A stretch of DNA of 64,000 bases, from assembly GCA_020723405.1 (NCBI GenBank), contig DYIY01000005.1, forward strand, positions 1 through 64,000. Direction: 5' to 3'. Below the pieces are notes generated by a model. The model saw only the letters and a program-made list of their open reading frames with translations. It ran no database searches and had not been told where the DNA came from. This stretch comes from Thiobacillus denitrificans (GTDB lineage: Bacteria; Pseudomonadota; Gammaproteobacteria; Burkholderiales; Thiobacillaceae). Made by a program: the position numbers and the translations under genes. Position 1 is the stretch's first letter. Each line of letters starts with the position of its first letter. Below, piece after piece: positions 16,887-25,538 of the stretch.

Positions 16887-18251
16887 ATGGCACATCCCAC
16901 CTTTCCCGACCTGGCCACGGCCCCGGGCATCCAGCGGGCCCTGGACGCCGCCCACCAACGCCTGCTGGCCCTCGTCCACAGCCTGGAGCCACAGCAACTG
17001 GCCCTGCCCTACCACCCGGGCGTCAACCCGCCCCTCTGGGAAGCGGGCCATGCCGCCTTCTTCTTCGAAGTCTTCCTGCTGCGGCCCTGGCTGGGGAACA
17101 AGCCCCTCATGCCGGGCCTGGACAACGTCTGGGATTCCTTCGACATCGACCACGAGGACCGCTGGCGCCCCGGGGTGGTGCCGGACCAGGCCGCCACCCT
17201 GGACTACCTGGCCCGGGTGCACCAGGCCCTGGGGGAATGCCTGGCCAGCCGGCCCCTCACGGCGGCCGACCGCTACCTGTACAAGTACGGGCTGTTCCAC
17301 CTGTACATGCACATCGAGTCCATGACCTGGGCCCGCCAGACCCTGGGCTATCCGCCGCCCCCCTTCGCCGGCGCGGTCTCCCCGCTGGAGGACCCTCCGC
17401 CGCCCCCCGGCGACGCCCGGGTCCCCGCCGGCCGCTACCGGATCGGCCTACCCGCCGATCCCCCGGACTTCGCCGGCCGGGGTTTCGCCTTCGACAACGA
17501 GAAACCCGGATTCCTGGTGGACCTGCCCGCCTTCGCCATCGCCCGGACCCTGGTGAGCAACGGCCAGTTCCTGGAATTCGTGACCGCCGGCGGCTACCGG
17601 AATCCGGACTGGTGGAGCTGGGGCGGCCGCAAGTGGCTACGCGACCGGGCCGCCCGGGACCCGGACCCGACCCGGCCCGACGGCGTGGCCCCCGAGGGCC
17701 CCATCTACTGGAAGCGGGAGGGCAGCGACTGGCGCATGCGCCACTTCGACCGCTGGCTGCCCCTGGACCCGGCCCAGCCGGTGCTCCACGTCAGCTTCTG
17801 GGAGGCGGAGGCCTACTGCAACTGGGCCGGCCGGCGCCTGCCCACGGAATTCGAATGGGAAGCGGCGGCCCTGGGCCTGACCGGGGAGTCGGAGACCCCG
17901 GGCCGGCCCTATCCCTGGGGGGCCGAGTTCGCCCCGGGCCGGGCCGACCTGGACATCACCCGGCTTGCCCGCCCCCCGGTGGGCGCCCTGGCGGCGGGCG
18001 ACAGCCCCTTCGGCTGCCGGCAGATGCTGGGCACCTGCTGGGAGTGGACCAGCAGCCAGTTCCTGCCCTACCCGGGGTTCACGGCGGACATGTACCCCTA
18101 CATGTCCACCCTCCAGTTCGGCTACCACAAGACGGTGAAGGGGGGCTCCTGGGCCACCGCCGCCGCCCTGATCCGGGGCAGCTACCGCCAGGCCTACCTG
18201 CCCCAGCGGCGGGACGTGTTCGTGGGCTTCCGCACCTGCGCCAAGGACTGA
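16887..18251 (+). CDS. EgtB/SenA-family nonheme iron sulfoxide or selenoxide synthase
   Basis: A 454-aa protein with an N-terminal DinB-like iron-binding domain (His55, then His138-x3-His142-x-Glu144) and a C-terminal formylglycine-generating-enzyme-like lectin fold (RRLPTEFEWEAA, then VKGGSWAT and VGFRTCA). EgtB joins hercynine and a thiol in ergothioneine synthesis; SenA uses selenosugar for selenoneine. No EgtD-type histidine methyltransferase and no senB/senC partner is in the window, so the product is open. An ATG four codons upstream (16875) is also possible. Confidence 0.8.
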   Translation: MAHPTFPDLATAPGIQRALDAAHQRLLALVHSLEPQQLALPYHPGVNPPLWEAGHAAFFFEVFLLRPWLGNKPLMPGLDNVWDSFDIDHEDRWRPGVVPDQAATLDYLARVHQALGECLASRPLTAADRYLYKYGLFHLYMHIESMTWARQTLGYPPPPFAGAVSPLEDPPPPPGDARVPAGRYRIGLPADPPDFAGRGFAFDNEKPGFLVDLPAFAIARTLVSNGQFLEFVTAGGYRNPDWWSWGGRKWLRDRAARDPDPTRPDGVAPEGPIYWKREGSDWRMRHFDRWLPLDPAQPVLHVSFWEAEAYCNWAGRRLPTEFEWEAAALGLTGESETPGRPYPWGAEFAPGRADLDITRLARPPVGALAAGDSPFGCRQMLGTCWEWTSSQFLPYPGFTADMYPYMSTLQFGYHKTVKGGSWATAAALIRGSYRQAYLPQRRDVFVGFRTCAKD

Positions 18252-18258
18252 GCGCCCT

Positions 18259-19965
18259 CTACTCCCGCACGTAGCTGCCGGGCGCCGGGACCAGGGGCGG
18301 ATAGTCCGCCGAGCCGGGCTCCCGGGCCGGCACTTGCGGCCCACAGACTTCCCGCAGCCAGCGGGCCCAGTCCTCCCACCAGGAGCCCTGGATCTTCTCC
18401 AGGCCCTGGCGCCAGGCTTCCGGGTCCCGGACACCGGTGGCGTCGCCGCTCCAGTAGCGGCGCTTGGGCGGATTCACCGGGGGGTTGAGGATGCCCAGGA
18501 TGTGGCCGGAAGTGGCCAGGGTGTAGTGCACCGGGCCGCCCACGTTGGCGGCGATCTTGAAGGTTTCCTTCCAGGGGGCGATGTGGTCCTGCTCGGCGCC
18601 CACGGCATACAGGGGGGCCTGGATGCGGCCCAGGTCGATGGGCCGGCCGGCCAGGGTGACGGCATCGGGCTGGACCAGGCGGTTGTTCAGGTAGAACTCA
18701 CGCAGGTAGAAACTGTGCATGGCGGCGGGCAGGCGGGTGCAGTCCATGTTCCATTGCAGCACGTCCATGGGCGGCGGCTCCTCGCCGTAGAGGTAGCCGC
18801 TCACCATGTAGCGCCACACCAGGCTGTTGGGGCGTAGCCAGCGGAAGGAGGTGCCCATCTGCTTGCCGTCGAGGAAGCCCCCCTGGCTGGCCATGGTCTG
18901 CTCGATCCAGGCCACGCTCTCCTCGGTGATGAACACGTCGATGTCGCCGGGGTTGGAGAAATCCACCAGGGTGGTGAACAGGGTCCAGTGGGCCGCCGGA
19001 GCCGGCGCGGCCTCGTCCCGGGCCGCCCAGGCCAGGGTGGAGGCCAGCAGGGTGCCGCCGATGCAGTAGCCCACGGCGTGCACCGCCTCCACGCCGCAGA
19101 TGTCCCGGGCCGCCTTCATGGCCGCCAGGGCGCCTTCGCTCAGGTAATCGTCGAAGCGGGTGTTGCCCATGTCCCCGTCCGGGTTCTTCCAACTGGTGAT
19201 GAACACGGTGAAGCCCTGGTCCACCAGATAGCGCACCAGGCTCCGCTCCCTGCCCATGTCCAGCACGTAATACTTGTTGATCCAGGGGGCGATGATGACG
19301 ATGGGCAGCCGTGCCACCGTGGGGGTGGTGGGGGCGTACTGGATCAGCTCCAGCAGGCGGTTGCGGAGCACCACCTGGCCCGGGGTGGCGGCGATGTCCC
19401 GGCCCAGCTCGAAGCCTGCCTTGTCGACGATGCTAACGTCGCCCTCGGCCAGGTCCTCCAGCCACTGCCTGTAACCGTCCACCAGGCTCATGCCGCCGCT
19501 GGCGACCATGCGTTGCAGGGCCACCGGGTTGGTCCAGAGGAAATTCGAGGGGGCCAGGGCGTTGAGCCACTGGCGCACCCAGAAGGCCGCCTGGCGCCGC
19601 GTCTTGTCCGGCACGTCCGGGGTGGCGAACAGGGCGTCCTCCACTGCGTGGGTGCCCAGCAGGTAGACCTCCTTCAGGTAGTCGAACCAGGGGTTGTCGT
19701 TCCAGGCCGGGTCCTGGAAGCGCTCGTCGTAGACCGAGGGCTTCACCGGATCGCTGCCGATGCCCGCCGCATGGGCCAGGAACTGGCCCTGGATGGCGGT
19801 GAGCCCCACGTTGAAGTCCAGCATCCGGGACGCCAGCTCGAAGGGGTGCCTGGCCCAGGCGCTGGCCACCGCCTGGCAGGAGGCGGCAATGCCGAAGGGG
19901 TCCAGGGAGGGGGGGATGAAGGCCAGGGGAGAGGGAGGCGCGGCGGTGGGGCTGGAAGGGGGCAT
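18259..19965 (-). CDS. phaC: class I poly(R)-hydroxyalkanoate synthase
   Basis: A 568-aa PHA synthase that polymerises 3-hydroxyacyl-CoA into storage granules. The lipase-like box GYCIGG carries the catalytic Cys301; EQDHIAPW holds the Asp and TSGHI the His of the triad. The PhaC N-terminal domain begins near residue 84. The ATG follows GGA by about ten bases; a TTG 11 codons upstream is the alternative. No phaA/phaB/phaR is adjacent. It converges on the EgtB-like gene (7 bases). Confidence 0.95.
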   Translation of the reverse strand: MPPSSPTAAPPSPLAFIPPSLDPFGIAASCQAVASAWARHPFELASRMLDFNVGLTAIQGQFLAHAAGIGSDPVKPSVYDERFQDPAWNDNPWFDYLKEVYLLGTHAVEDALFATPDVPDKTRRQAAFWVRQWLNALAPSNFLWTNPVALQRMVASGGMSLVDGYRQWLEDLAEGDVSIVDKAGFELGRDIAATPGQVVLRNRLLELIQYAPTTPTVARLPIVIIAPWINKYYVLDMGRERSLVRYLVDQGFTVFITSWKNPDGDMGNTRFDDYLSEGALAAMKAARDICGVEAVHAVGYCIGGTLLASTLAWAARDEAAPAPAAHWTLFTTLVDFSNPGDIDVFITEESVAWIEQTMASQGGFLDGKQMGTSFRWLRPNSLVWRYMVSGYLYGEEPPPMDVLQWNMDCTRLPAAMHSFYLREFYLNNRLVQPDAVTLAGRPIDLGRIQAPLYAVGAEQDHIAPWKETFKIAANVGGPVHYTLATSGHILGILNPPVNPPKRRYWSGDATGVRDPEAWRQGLEKIQGSWWEDWARWLREVCGPQVPAREPGSADYPPLVPAPGSYVRE

Positions 19966-20102
19966 TGCAGTGATTTCCGAGGGAGATGCCAGATCCAAGA
20001 TTAGCAGCGAACGACAGGGGCCTGGATGGCTTTATCCGGGTTGCGAGGGCGCCAGCCCAAGACGTACCATCGAGTGACAACAAGCAATCCAGGGAGAACA
20101 AC

Positions 20103-20514
20103 ATGCCGACACAACAGGCAAAATCAGTCACGCCTTCGGTCAAGTCCATCACCGTCAATCTCATGCAGCAGATTGTCGAAGCCCACGAGGGCAGCACCCG
20201 TATTTTTTCGCTTTGAATGCGTCACGGGTGATCAGGATCACCCTACGGAGCCGGGATCCTTCACCATATTGCGCAAACACGCCCTCTACCGCAGCCGCTC
20301 CTACGATGCACAGATGAATTACGCCATGTTCTTCAGCCACGACGGCAAGGCTTTTCATCAGTACCACGGGTTCGTCCCGCTCTCTGCGGTGCGAATCGCC
20401 CGGGCAGGCGTCAGCGAGTGGTTTGGTTCCCACGGCTGCGTCCGGCTCACGGAACGGGATGCGAAGGCCCTCTATGCATGGGCCCCCGTTGGCACCCGGG
20501 TCCATGTGCGATGA
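20103..20514 (+). pseudogene. L,D-transpeptidase (YkuD) family gene, frameshifted at a T6 run
   Basis: An ATG with a strong GGGAG ribosome site opens MPTQQAKSVTPSVKSITVNL..., but the frame stops after 37 codons. One base removed from the run of six T at 20203-20208 restores a 136-codon frame that continues FECVTGDQDHPTEPGSFTI and contains the catalytic SHGCVRL motif near its end, preceded by the conserved HQYHGF histidine. L,D-transpeptidases cross-link peptidoglycan or attach lipoproteins. This may be a sequencing error, a fresh mutation or a slippage site. The next gene overlaps its stop by ATGA. Confidence 0.75.
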
Positions 20515-21074
20515 GCCATCCCGCCCGCTGGCTTCCTAAACCGCCCCTCCTGCTGGCCGTTGCTGCCGTCATCGCCGCCGGGGCCTATTTCGTGGGCCGC
20601 ACGACGCCCCCGAGCCCGAACATCCAGGCCGGAATGGAACTGTTCAGCGTGCTGCCCGATGAAATCCTGTCCGTCACCTTCCGCAATGAGGAACTACAGC
20701 TGACCGCCAGGCGGGCCGACCCCGGCCAGGCCTTCGCCGTCCGGGTCGAATACCAGGATGGTCGGCCCCCCGTGCAGTGCATCTTCAACGCGGATCTGAA
20801 TGGTCAACTGAACGCCCTGGCCCGGATCATGGCCAAGAGCGCCATGACCGAAGATGTGTACCTGAAGACCTTCACCACCCGCCTGGGTAGCGTCGAACTG
20901 GGCGACCGCATGGTCGCCGAGCCCCCCAGCCGCCAGGAATATCGCGCCACGCCGGACCTGGGCCGCGTGGCCGTGGCCCTGGATGGCACCGTCGCCGAGA
21001 CCGCCACACCGCCCCAGGTCTTCCTGAAGCTGGCGGCAGGCTGCCCGTCCGGCGGCCAGGCGCCCCCGGATTGA
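20511..21074 (+). CDS. hypothetical protein with N-terminal membrane anchor
   Basis: A 187-aa protein I do not recognise. A hydrophobic segment at about residues 10-27 should anchor it or act as a signal; the rest is a soluble periplasmic-type domain containing a single Cys in VQCIFNADLNGQLNAL. Its ATG overlaps the stop of the L,D-transpeptidase frame (ATGA), so the two were translated together, suggesting an envelope role. It converges on the hyfI-like gene. Confidence 0.65.
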   Translation: MSHPARWLPKPPLLLAVAAVIAAGAYFVGRTTPPSPNIQAGMELFSVLPDEILSVTFRNEELQLTARRADPGQAFAVRVEYQDGRPPVQCIFNADLNGQLNALARIMAKSAMTEDVYLKTFTTRLGSVELGDRMVAEPPSRQEYRATPDLGRVAVALDGTVAETATPPQVFLKLAAGCPSGGQAPPD

Positions 21075-21080
21075 TCCGGA

Positions 21081-21617
21081 TCAGCCGGCCCTGCCGCCGC
21101 TCACCGCGGCCAGGATGCCGGCCAGCAGGGCTTCCGGGGTGGGGGGGCAGCCGGGCACTTCCACATCCACCGGGATCACGTTGCTGATCTTGCCGCAGGA
21201 GGCATAGTTGGCGCCGAACAGGCCGCCGGCCTCGCCGCAGCCGGCCGCGCAATCCCCCATGGCCACCACCCACTTGGGTTCCGGGGTGGCGTCGTAGGTC
21301 CGCTTCAGGGCCGTTTCCAGGTTGCGCGACACCGGGCCGGTGACCAGCAGCAGGTCCACGTGGCGGGGGCTGGCGGCGAACTTCACGCCCATGCCCTCGA
21401 TGTTGTACTGGGGGCCGTTGATGGCGTGGATCTCCAGTTCGCAACCGTTGCAGGAGCCGGCATCCACGTGGCGGATGGCCACCGCCTGGCCGAACACCTT
21501 GAGGATTTCCGCCTGGAGTTCCTGTTCCCGGGTGCGCAGGGCGGGATCGGCAACGGGAGCCGGCTCGGAAACGATGCCGGTCTTGAAGATCTTCTGGAGG
21601 AGGAGGTGGGTAGCCAT
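21081..21617 (-). CDS. NuoB/HyfI-like iron-sulfur subunit of an Ehr complex
   Basis: A 178-aa homologue of complex I NuoB and hydrogenase-4 HyfI. The ligands of the proximal [4Fe-4S] cluster are kept: SCNGCE (Cys56, Cys59), GDC (Cys123) and PGCPPTPEALL (Cys157). In NuoB/HyfI it docks on the large subunit at the membrane interface. It is the last gene of the hyf-like run. A palindromic repeat separates it from the large-subunit gene, and no clear ribosome site precedes its ATG. Confidence 0.9.
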   Translation of the reverse strand: MATHLLLQKIFKTGIVSEPAPVADPALRTREQELQAEILKVFGQAVAIRHVDAGSCNGCELEIHAINGPQYNIEGMGVKFAASPRHVDLLLVTGPVSRNLETALKRTYDATPEPKWVVAMGDCAAGCGEAGGLFGANYASCGKISNVIPVDVEVPGCPPTPEALLAGILAAVSGGRAG

Positions 21618-21636
21618 TTGTTAGTGAGGAGTGAGG

Positions 21637-21710
21637 GGTGAGGAGTGAGGAGTACAGGCAGCAGCGGCGCGCGGGGTTTTTCCCTCGCTCCTTACTCCTG
21701 ACGCCTCACC
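21637..21710. repeat. inverted repeat between hyfG-like and hyfI-like genes
   Basis: Arms 21637-21654 and 21693-21710 pair over 18 bases with two mismatches, centre 38 bases including a GCGCGC stretch. The left side extends as GAGTGAGG units resembling the heptamer array upstream of glyA. It occupies most of the 98-base gap between two genes that are normally tightly linked. Confidence 0.6.
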
Positions 21711-21715
21711 GCCTC

Positions 21716-23269
21716 TCATAGATCCTGCCCGGAATAACTCAGGTTGAAGGATTTGTTGATGAGGGGGAAGTCGGGGACGATGTTGCCCAGGACGCCGATT
21801 TCCAGCAGGGGCCAGTTCTGCCAGGAAGGATCGTGGGGATGGACCCGGTCCAGGCGGCCGTCGGCAGCGATGCGCACCGCCACCAGGATTTCGCCTCGCC
21901 AGCCTTCCACCCAGCCCAGGCCCTGGCAGACCCCGTCAGCCACCGGCAGGGGCGCGGCCAGGTCGCCGTTGGGCAACTTGTCCAGGATGGCCCGGATCAG
22001 GCGCAGGGACTCGAACACCTCGGCGAAGCGCACCTCGGCCCGGGCCAGCACGTCGCCCTTGCGGCCGGTGGCCATGTTCACTTCCAGACGGTCGTAGGGA
22101 GCCTGGGGGAACTGGACCCGGGCATCCCAGGCCTGGGCGCTGGCCCGGCCGGCCAGGCCGGTGAGGCCCAGGCGGGCGGCCAGGGCCGGCTTGCAGATGC
22201 CGGTGTTGGCGAAGCGGTCCTGGAGGGTGGCGTGTTCGTCGTAGATGGCCTTGAGTTCCCGGACTTCGCCCTCGATGCGGTGGCTCAGGTCCGCCAGCCG
22301 GCGTCGGCCCGGGTCGTCCAGGTCGGCGGCCACGCCACCGGGAACGATGCGGTCGAACAGGTAGCGGTGGCCGAACAGATCCCGGCAGAGGCGCAACCAG
22401 TCTTCCTTGAGCCGCCAGAACTGCATGAAGCCGAAGGACAGGGCCACGTCGTTGCCCAGGTAGCCCAGGTCCCCCAGGTGGTTGGCCACCCGTTCGATTT
22501 CCAGGAACAGGCCCCGCAGCCATTGGGCCCGTTCCGGCACCCGGGCGCCCAGGGCCTGTTCCACGGCCATGCAGTAGGCCCAGGTGAAGGCGCTGTGGGA
22601 GTCGCCGGACACCCGGCCGGCCAGCTTGGCGCCGGTGGCCAGGTCACGGCCTTCGAAACGCTTTTCCACGCCCTGGTGGGTATAGCCCAGACGCTGTTCC
22701 AGCTTGAGGATGCGGTCGCCGATGATGGAGAAGCGGAAGTGGCCCGGCTCGATGGTGCCGGCATGGATGGGGCCCACGGGGATCTCGTGGACGCCTTCGC
22801 CTTCCACCCGGATGAAGGGGTAGCCGTCCACCGGGGCGGGGTCGCCGGCGGAAGCGGCAAAATCCTTGCGCAGGGGGAATTCATCCGCCGCCCAGGCTTT
22901 GTGGCGCAGCCACTTGCGGCTGTCCACGGCACCTTCTGCGGTGAGGCCCAGCAGGTCGTAGGTGGCCCGCTGCATGCGCTCGGCCTGGGGGAAGGTGGCC
23001 GAGAGGTCGGGATAGGCAGGTTGCTTCGCGTCCAGGGCGGCGCTCACCCAGGCCAGGCCCCCGGCGGTGATGAAGGCGGCGTGGACGGCAAAGCAGCCAC
23101 TTCCTTGCCCAGCCAGGTGACGCTCGTCGGAGCCCCACAGGGCCACCAGTTGCCCGCCCTCCTCCTTCACCGCCCGGGCCAGGTCCGGCAGGGCGTCCGG
23201 GGTGACCTCACCCCGCCAGATATGTTCGGCCAGGGGGGCCAGGTTCCAGTCCAGTCCGTTGATCTTCAT
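21716..23269 (-). CDS. NuoCD/HyfG-like large subunit lacking NiFe ligands (Ehr complex)
   Basis: A 517-aa fusion of a NuoC-like N-terminal part (1-150) and a NuoD/hydrogenase large-subunit part. Neither hydrogenase cysteine pair is present: the first site reads RVSGDSHSAF (219-228), where true hydrogenases have RxCGxC, and the C-terminus ends NLSYSGQDL without a CxxC. It cannot bind the NiFe centre. With the HyfI-like subunit it should form the peripheral arm of an energy-converting-hydrogenase-related complex whose electron donor is unknown. Confidence 0.9.
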   Translation of the reverse strand: MKINGLDWNLAPLAEHIWRGEVTPDALPDLARAVKEEGGQLVALWGSDERHLAGQGSGCFAVHAAFITAGGLAWVSAALDAKQPAYPDLSATFPQAERMQRATYDLLGLTAEGAVDSRKWLRHKAWAADEFPLRKDFAASAGDPAPVDGYPFIRVEGEGVHEIPVGPIHAGTIEPGHFRFSIIGDRILKLEQRLGYTHQGVEKRFEGRDLATGAKLAGRVSGDSHSAFTWAYCMAVEQALGARVPERAQWLRGLFLEIERVANHLGDLGYLGNDVALSFGFMQFWRLKEDWLRLCRDLFGHRYLFDRIVPGGVAADLDDPGRRRLADLSHRIEGEVRELKAIYDEHATLQDRFANTGICKPALAARLGLTGLAGRASAQAWDARVQFPQAPYDRLEVNMATGRKGDVLARAEVRFAEVFESLRLIRAILDKLPNGDLAAPLPVADGVCQGLGWVEGWRGEILVAVRIAADGRLDRVHPHDPSWQNWPLLEIGVLGNIVPDFPLINKSFNLSYSGQDL

Positions 23270-23357
23270 ATCAGTGCGCGCAGGGCCGCCCCAAGCGCGC
23301 TGACACCCCCCTCGGGGGGCAGCGCGCGGAGCGAGTGAGGGGGTCGTTTCATATCAG
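23265..23357. repeat. palindromic repeat with 10-bp flanking duplication between hyfF and hyfG-like
   Basis: TTCATATCAG occurs at 23265-23274 and again at 23348-23357, bracketing a 73-base GC-rich element with a CCCCCCTCGGGGGG palindrome and a GCGAGTGAGGGGG end. This pattern is a familiar intergenic repeat in Burkholderiales-like genomes. Removing the insert and one copy gives a hyfF stop directly followed by the hyfG ATG. Confidence 0.75.
23266..23352 (-). CDS. possible 28-aa bridging peptide inside a repeat element
   Basis: An ATG created at the distal copy of a 10-base duplication opens 28 codons (MKRPPHSLRALPPEGGVSAL...) across the inserted repeat and ends in a TGA that overlaps the start of the hyfG-like gene (ATATGA). 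The good ribosome site GGGAGG at the end of hyfF stands just before this ATG, not before hyfG. It could carry ribosomes from hyfF to hyfG. Not known to be translated. Confidence 0.35.
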   Translation of the reverse strand: MKRPPHSLRALPPEGGVSALGAALRALI

Positions 23358-24820
23358 CCTCCCAGCAGGGCCGCAGCCTGGCGATACCACGTGGCCAGGT
23401 AGGGGGGGATGAACAGGCCCAGCATGAGCACCAGGCCCAGGTGCATGAACACCGGGGTCAGGGCGGGCTGATGGGGCAGGCGGGGCAGTTCGGTCTCGCC
23501 GAACACCATGGGCTGGACCTTGCCGAAGATGGAGGCGAAGGCCACGCCCAGGGCCAGGAGCAGGAAGGGGGTGGCCCAGGGATGTTCGTGCATGGCGGTG
23601 GTGATGATGAGGAATTCGCTGGCGAAGACGCCGAAGGGCGGCACGCCGAGGATGGCCACGGTGCCCAGCATGAGGCCCCAGCCGATGGTGGGATGGGTCT
23701 TGATCAGGCCGCGGATGCCGTCCATCACCTGGGTGCCGGCACTCTGGGTGGCGTGGCCCACGGCGAAGAAGATGGCCGACTTGGTCAGGGAGTGCATGGT
23801 CATGTGCAGCAGGCCGGCGAAGCTGGCCACGGCGCCGCCCATGCCGAAGGCGAAGGTGACCAGGCCCATGTGCTCGATGGAGGAGTAGGCGAACATGCGC
23901 TTCACGTCCGTCTGGCGCTTGATCAGGAAGGCGGCCAGCACCACCGAGAGCAGGCCGAAGCCCATCATCAGGTTGCCCGCCATGCCCTGGCCATCCTCAG
24001 CCCCCAGGGCCCCGTCCACCAGCACCTTGGAACGCATCACCGCATAGAGGGCCACGTTGAGCAACAGGCCGGAGAGCACGGCGGAGATGGGGGTGGGGCC
24101 TTCGGCGTGGGCGTCGGGCAGCCAGTTGTGCAGGGGTGCCAGGCCCACCTTGGTGCCGTAGCCCACCAGCAGGAAGACGAAGGCCAGTTGCAGCACCGTG
24201 GGTTCCAGTTGCGACTTGACCCCGTTCAGGTGGGTCCAGAGCAGGGCGGTGCCCCCGGAACCCAGGATCTTCTCCGCCGCGAAGTAGAGCAGGATGGTGC
24301 CGAACAGGGCCAGGGCGATGCCCACGCCGCACAGGATGAAGTACTTCCAGGCCGCCTCCAGGGAGGCCGGGGTGCGGTACAGGGAGACCAGCAGCACGGT
24401 GGCCAGGGTGGCCGCCTCCATGGACACCCAGAGGATGCCCATGTTGTTGGTGGTCAGGGCCAGCAGCATGGCGCCGATGAAGATCTGGTAGCTGGCGTGG
24501 TAGAGGCGCAGGCGCTTGTCGGTGAGCCGGCCGTGCTCCTTCTCGATGCGCATGTAGGGCCGGGAGAACAGGGCCGTGGTGAAGGCCACGAAGGCGGTGA
24601 GGGCCACCAGGAAGACGTTGAAGGGGTCGATGAAGAACCAGCCCTCGCCGCCCACCATCAGGGGCCCGTGTTCGACGATGCGGGCGGTGAGCAGCCCCGC
24701 CGCCAGCAGGGTGAGGAAGCTGAACAGGGCGTTGATTTCCGGCGCATTGCGGCGGTTGCCCCAGAGGGCCAGGAAGACGCCGCCGGTGAAGGGAATGCCG
24801 AGTACCCAGTAGATTTCCAT
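23354..24820 (-). CDS. hyfF: HyfF/NuoN-like proton-translocating membrane subunit
   Basis: A 488-aa Mrp-type antiporter-like subunit with about 14 hydrophobic helices. Conserved features include the charged TM5-type glutamate region, the lysine in GYGTKVGLAPLHNWLPDAHAEG and DVKRMFAYSSIEHMG. Such subunits carry the proton (or sodium) channel in complex I and hydrogenase 4. It follows hyfE by 47 bases. Confidence 0.92.
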   Translation of the reverse strand: MEIYWVLGIPFTGGVFLALWGNRRNAPEINALFSFLTLLAAGLLTARIVEHGPLMVGGEGWFFIDPFNVFLVALTAFVAFTTALFSRPYMRIEKEHGRLTDKRLRLYHASYQIFIGAMLLALTTNNMGILWVSMEAATLATVLLVSLYRTPASLEAAWKYFILCGVGIALALFGTILLYFAAEKILGSGGTALLWTHLNGVKSQLEPTVLQLAFVFLLVGYGTKVGLAPLHNWLPDAHAEGPTPISAVLSGLLLNVALYAVMRSKVLVDGALGAEDGQGMAGNLMMGFGLLSVVLAAFLIKRQTDVKRMFAYSSIEHMGLVTFAFGMGGAVASFAGLLHMTMHSLTKSAIFFAVGHATQSAGTQVMDGIRGLIKTHPTIGWGLMLGTVAILGVPPFGVFASEFLIITTAMHEHPWATPFLLLALGVAFASIFGKVQPMVFGETELPRLPHQPALTPVFMHLGLVLMLGLFIPPYLATWYRQAAALLGG

Positions 24821-24867
24821 GACTTATCGGCGCTCCAGAAGGCCCGGGGGGACGGTAATGGCCATGC

Positions 24868-25536
24868 TCATTTTTCCTTCAACTTTTCCATGTGCTTCAG
24901 ATCCAGGGAATCGAAGGTCTCGCGGATCTGGAAGAAGAAGATGCCCAGCACGAAGACCCCCACCAGCACGTCCAGGGCCACGCCCAGTTCCACCACCAGG
25001 GGCATGCCGTAGGTGGCGCTGGTGGCGGCGAAGAACAGGCCGTTCTCCATGGCCAGGAAGCCGATCACCTGGGGGATGGCCTTGCTGCGGGTGATCATCA
25101 TGAGGAAGGCCAACAACACGCTGGCCATGGCGATGCCCAGGGTGGAACGGGTCACCGTGCCGGACATTTCCGAGATGGGCAGGGCCAGGTTGAAGGCGAA
25201 GATCACCAGGGCGATGCCGATGAGCATGGTGGTGGGAATGTTGATCATGGGTTCCACGTCCCGGTCCACGTCCAGCTTCTTCACCAGGCGGTAGAAGTAC
25301 CAGGGCATGGCGATGACCTTGAGGATCAGGGTCAGGGCCGCCGAGTAGTAAAGGTGGTGCTGGTCCGTGGACCAGGCCACGATGGCCGTGGACAGGGACA
25401 GGGCCGCCCCCTGCCAGGCAAACAGGGTCACCAGGCCGACGATGCGCCGCTGGGACAGCATGGCGAAGGCGATGAGCAGCAGCATGGCCGCCAGGAAGTT
25501 GACCACCTGCAGGTGATAGGTCAGGGACAGGGTCAC
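24868..25536 (-). CDS. hyfE: HyfE-like (NuoK-related) membrane subunit
   Basis: A 222-aa subunit with six hydrophobic segments: a HyfE protein, the NuoK-like part in its C-terminal half (GFLAMENGLFFAATSATYG with the conserved Glu). The start is GTG, preceded by GGAGGT, which belongs to a duplicated copy of the hyfC 3' end. Its neighbour hyfC was evidently overlapping before a repeat was inserted. Confidence 0.9.
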   Translation of the reverse strand: MTLSLTYHLQVVNFLAAMLLLIAFAMLSQRRIVGLVTLFAWQGAALSLSTAIVAWSTDQHHLYYSAALTLILKVIAMPWYFYRLVKKLDVDRDVEPMINIPTTMLIGIALVIFAFNLALPISEMSGTVTRSTLGIAMASVLLAFLMMITRSKAIPQVIGFLAMENGLFFAATSATYGMPLVVELGVALDVLVGVFVLGIFFFQIRETFDSLDLKHMEKLKEK

Positions 25537-25538
25537 GT

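Noticed and set aside
16887-18251. Assigning the gene firmly as senA (selenoneine) or egtB (ergothioneine)
   Set aside because: Pathway partners are missing nearby and the motif set is shared by both families.
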